Notes under the pieces: model-generated
Database searches by the model: none
The model's input: only the letters and a program-made list of their open reading frames with translations
Told to the model about the DNA's origin: nothing
Assembly: GCA_947176675.1 (NCBI GenBank)
Contig: CAMWRN010000141.1
Span: forward strand, 1 to 6,550
Reading direction: 5' to 3'
Length of the DNA stretch: 6,550 nt
Source of the DNA: an uncultured Clostridia bacterium
GTDB taxonomy: Bacteria; Bacillota; Clostridia; Oscillospirales; Ruminococcaceae
Translations under genes and position numbers: made by a program
Part shown: positions 4,829 to 6,550 of the stretch, one piece after another
Position numbering within the stretch: position 1 is the first letter of the stretch
How the letters are laid out: each line of letters starts with the position of its first letter

Positions 4829-6249
4829 TACAGCTCGAGAACAAAGATCGCGTCCCGTATGCTCTTTTCGGCAGCCTCCTTTCCGTATTTGTCAACAGCA
4901 AGCTTATCCTTGGGTCCGTGGGTAAGACACGCTGCGCCGCCGATACAGCCGTCTATGCATGCCATACCCTCTATAAAGTTTTCTCCTCCCACGCCTTTCT
5001 GGGCTTTAAGCAGAGCTGTGCGGCAGTTGTCTATACCGTCGCAGACCGCGGCTTTCAGCTTGAAAACGTCATCGGGAATATCCATTTCTTTAAGCGCATT
5101 CGCAACCGCGTCGGAAAGTCCGCCGCTGCGCGCAAAAATTCTTCCGTAATAAGAAGCGTTGTCCAGAGGTTCGGATTCCAGACCTTCCAGAGCCACGCCC
5201 TTTGCGTCGAACAGAGCCTGCAATTCCTCAAAGGTGATAACGTTGTCGATATAGGGACTTACCGTTTCCTTTTTGCACTCGGCTTTCTTCGCTGTGCAGG
5301 GTCCTATAAAGACTATCTTGCAGTTCGGCTCGTGCTTTTTCATGTATCTGGCGATTTCCGCCATAGGTGAAAGATTGTGAGATATCTTGTCTTTCATATC
5401 CGGGAACTGAGTTTCTATGTACTTGACAAACGCGGGACAGCACGAACTTGTCAGGAAGCCCTTTTCCACCAGCTCGGAAGCCTCCTTGAATGCAACCATG
5501 TCCGCGCCGAGAGCTGCTTCCATAACACTTCTGAAGCCAAGCTCCTTAAGTCCCGAAACTACCTTTCCGAGAGGAACGGAGAACTGTCCCGAAATAGACG
5601 GAGCGACCACCGCATGAACATTGTATTTTGTATTGTTATCGGAATTTTTCAGCATTTCAATAGTGTCCAGAATATAGGATTTATCGCTGATCGCGCCGAA
5701 CGGACACTGGTAAACGCAGGCTCCGCAGGCTATGCATTTGTCGTCGTCGATCTTCGCGCAGCGGTTCTCGTCTATGGAGATAGCTTTCGGCTTGCAGGCT
5801 CTTACGCAGGGACGCTCGCTCTTGACGATCGCCGAGTAGGGACACGCCGCCAGACATCTTCCGCACTCAACGCATTTGGATTTGTCGATTACCGCCTTGT
5901 GGTTCTCGATTTTAATTGCGTCCTTGGGACACGCGTTCATGCAGCGGTGAGCGATACAGCCTCTGCACGCCTGTGACACCTGTATGCCGTCAACGGGACA
6001 CTCGTCGCAGGCTATGGGAAGCACCTCGATAACGTTGCTTGTCTTGCCGTTGTTCATGGCAAACTTCACACGCTCGTTCACGATAGCGCGTTCCTTGTAA
6101 ATGCAGCAGCGCATTGTGGGCAGCGGTCCGGGGACTATCGTCTCCGCAATGCCGAGCAGTCCCTCCTCAAGCCTGTCCTCAAAGGCAAGTCTTGCCACCT
6201 CGCGCAGGACTTTGTATTTAAGCTCCTGCACACTGGTATCAAACATCAT
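4828..6249 (-). CDS. hydA2: Group B monomeric [FeFe]-hydrogenase (HydA2-like)
   Basis: A 473-residue cytosolic hydrogenase that should interconvert protons and H2 using reduced ferredoxin. The N-terminus has the CCIYKERAIVNERV signature (48-61) typical of group B enzymes (TIGR04105-like). Cysteine clusters follow: C81, C84; C95, C98, C103, C107; C126, C129, C132, C136; C148, C152; and C172, C175, C178, C182. These are enough for about three to four Fe-S clusters. The H-domain has loop 1 TSSCCPAFV (267-275; C271 as H-cluster ligand, C270 as proton donor), loop 2 GPCTAKK (316-322, C318) and loop 3 MACIDGCIGG (429-438, C431 and C435). By alignment to remembered Clostridium pasteurianum CpI, the proton-relay residues E256, E259 and S290 are present. 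Tandem ATG codons occur at 6249 and 6246; the first is chosen, 11 nt from AAAGGA (6261-6266). H-cluster maturation genes are not in the window. The name follows hydA2 of Ruminococcus albus, from memory. Confidence 0.9.
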   Translation of the reverse strand: MMFDTSVQELKYKVLREVARLAFEDRLEEGLLGIAETIVPGPLPTMRCCIYKERAIVNERVKFAMNNGKTSNVIEVLPIACDECPVDGIQVSQACRGCIAHRCMNACPKDAIKIENHKAVIDKSKCVECGRCLAACPYSAIVKSERPCVRACKPKAISIDENRCAKIDDDKCIACGACVYQCPFGAISDKSYILDTIEMLKNSDNNTKYNVHAVVAPSISGQFSVPLGKVVSGLKELGFRSVMEAALGADMVAFKEASELVEKGFLTSSCCPAFVKYIETQFPDMKDKISHNLSPMAEIARYMKKHEPNCKIVFIGPCTAKKAECKKETVSPYIDNVITFEELQALFDAKGVALEGLESEPLDNASYYGRIFARSGGLSDAVANALKEMDIPDDVFKLKAAVCDGIDNCRTALLKAQKGVGGENFIEGMACIDGCIGGAACLTHGPKDKLAVDKYGKEAAEKSIRDAIFVLEL

Positions 6250-6260
6250 ATGTATATCAA

Positions 6261-6266
6261 TCCTTT
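6261..6266 (-). promoter_or_regulatory. Ribosome binding site of hydA2
   Basis: AAAGGA on the minus strand lies 11 nt before ATG at 6249 and 14 nt before the second ATG at 6246, favouring the first. The surrounding 59-bp intergenic stretch (6250-6308) is AT-rich but shows no well-matched -35/-10 pair, so I cannot say whether hydA2 has its own promoter or is co-transcribed with the upstream gene. Confidence 0.65.
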
Positions 6267-6308
6267 CAAATATAAAAGTAAGTTGCTGTACTCTTGTGCT
6301 TTGTTATA

Positions 6309-6550
6309 TCATGACTTTTCCTCGTCGCGCCACCCCTTGCACACGTCCGTCCAGCCGACAGGCTTCGCGTATTTTTCCAGCTCGGCAATGGTAAATTCCG
6401 CCGCACTGTTTGAGCTTCCGCAGGCGGGAAAAACCGTCTCAAACCGTTTCAGCGACTCGTCCAGCCAGACCTGCACGCCGTCGTTTACCGCAAATGGACA
6501 AACTCCGCCCACCGCGTGACCGATAAGCTTTTCCGCATCCTCAAAGGAAA
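6309..6550 (-). CDS. YbaK/EbsC-family aminoacyl-tRNA deacylase, 3' part only
   Basis: Only the last 79 codons are in the window; the frame runs open to the edge, where the gene continues. The visible part reads KLIGHAVGGVCPFAV, then VWLDESLKRFETVFPACGS, then NSAAEFTIAELEKY and WTDVCK. This is the conserved C-terminal half of YbaK/EbsC/ProX-type editing domains, which hydrolyse mischarged aminoacyl-tRNAs such as Cys-tRNA(Pro) or Ala-tRNA(Pro). The catalytic lysine lies in the missing N-terminal half, so activity cannot be judged here. A GTG inside the frame at 6512 is an internal valine, because the conserved GHAV motif continues upstream of it. It is read in the same direction as hydA2 with 59 bp between, but its function does not suggest a shared pathway. 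Confidence 0.85.
   Translation of the reverse strand, partial: SFEDAEKLIGHAVGGVCPFAVNDGVQVWLDESLKRFETVFPACGSSNSAAEFTIAELEKYAKPVGWTDVCKGWRDEEKS

Noticed and set aside
5377..5976. A 199-codon plus-strand open frame antisense to hydA2
   Set aside because: It mirrors the cysteine-rich and H-domain coding region of hydA2 and has no motif or ribosome binding site of its own that I can support.

Overview
The window carries a compact minus-strand [FeFe]-hydrogenase operon flanked by two unrelated genes. The organism is most likely an anaerobic fermentative Bacillota of the Ruminococcaceae/Oscillospiraceae type. The support is a group-B monomeric [FeFe]-hydrogenase next to a PAS-domain 'sensory' [FeFe]-hydrogenase and a PP2C/SpoIIE-type phosphatase, an arrangement I remember from Ruminococcus albus (hydA2-hydS), together with AAGGAG-like ribosome binding sites. 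The genus is an inference; there is no rRNA or other phylogenetic marker here.

Layout. From 1 to 1480 on the plus strand, a consensus-like extended -10 promoter drives a DUF389 membrane protein. At 1483-1517 a perfect 13-bp hairpin separates it from the convergent hydrogenase operon. On the minus strand, in transcription order from high to low coordinates, come: the 3' end of a YbaK/EbsC-type aminoacyl-tRNA deacylase (6550-6309, cut by the window edge); after 59 bp, hydA2 (6249-4828), a group-B [FeFe]-hydrogenase with four cysteine-rich Fe-S segments; a 172-bp gap with three GC-rich hairpins that resembles a dispersed intergenic repeat; a thioredoxin-fold [2Fe-2S] ferredoxin (4655-4407); hydS (4366-2684), a hydrogenase-like protein fused to an extra Fe-S motif, a PAS domain and a helical tail; and a PP2C/SpoIIE-type phosphatase (2691-1519) whose start overlaps the hydS stop by 8 nt.

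How the genes may work together. HydA2 keeps all H-cluster cysteines and the residues expected of the proton relay, so it should make or consume H2 with ferredoxin. The small [2Fe-2S] protein could carry electrons for either hydrogenase. HydS keeps the H-cluster cysteines but has lost most of the proton relay, as expected of an H2 or redox sensor rather than a working enzyme. Its PAS domain and helical tail have no kinase output, while the next, translationally coupled gene is a phosphatase. The simplest reading is that HydS senses H2 or ferredoxin redox state and controls the phosphatase, which acts on a protein encoded elsewhere. No kinase, anti-sigma factor or obvious phosphoprotein target lies in the window. 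The phosphatase also has a C-terminal domain of about 165 residues that I cannot assign.
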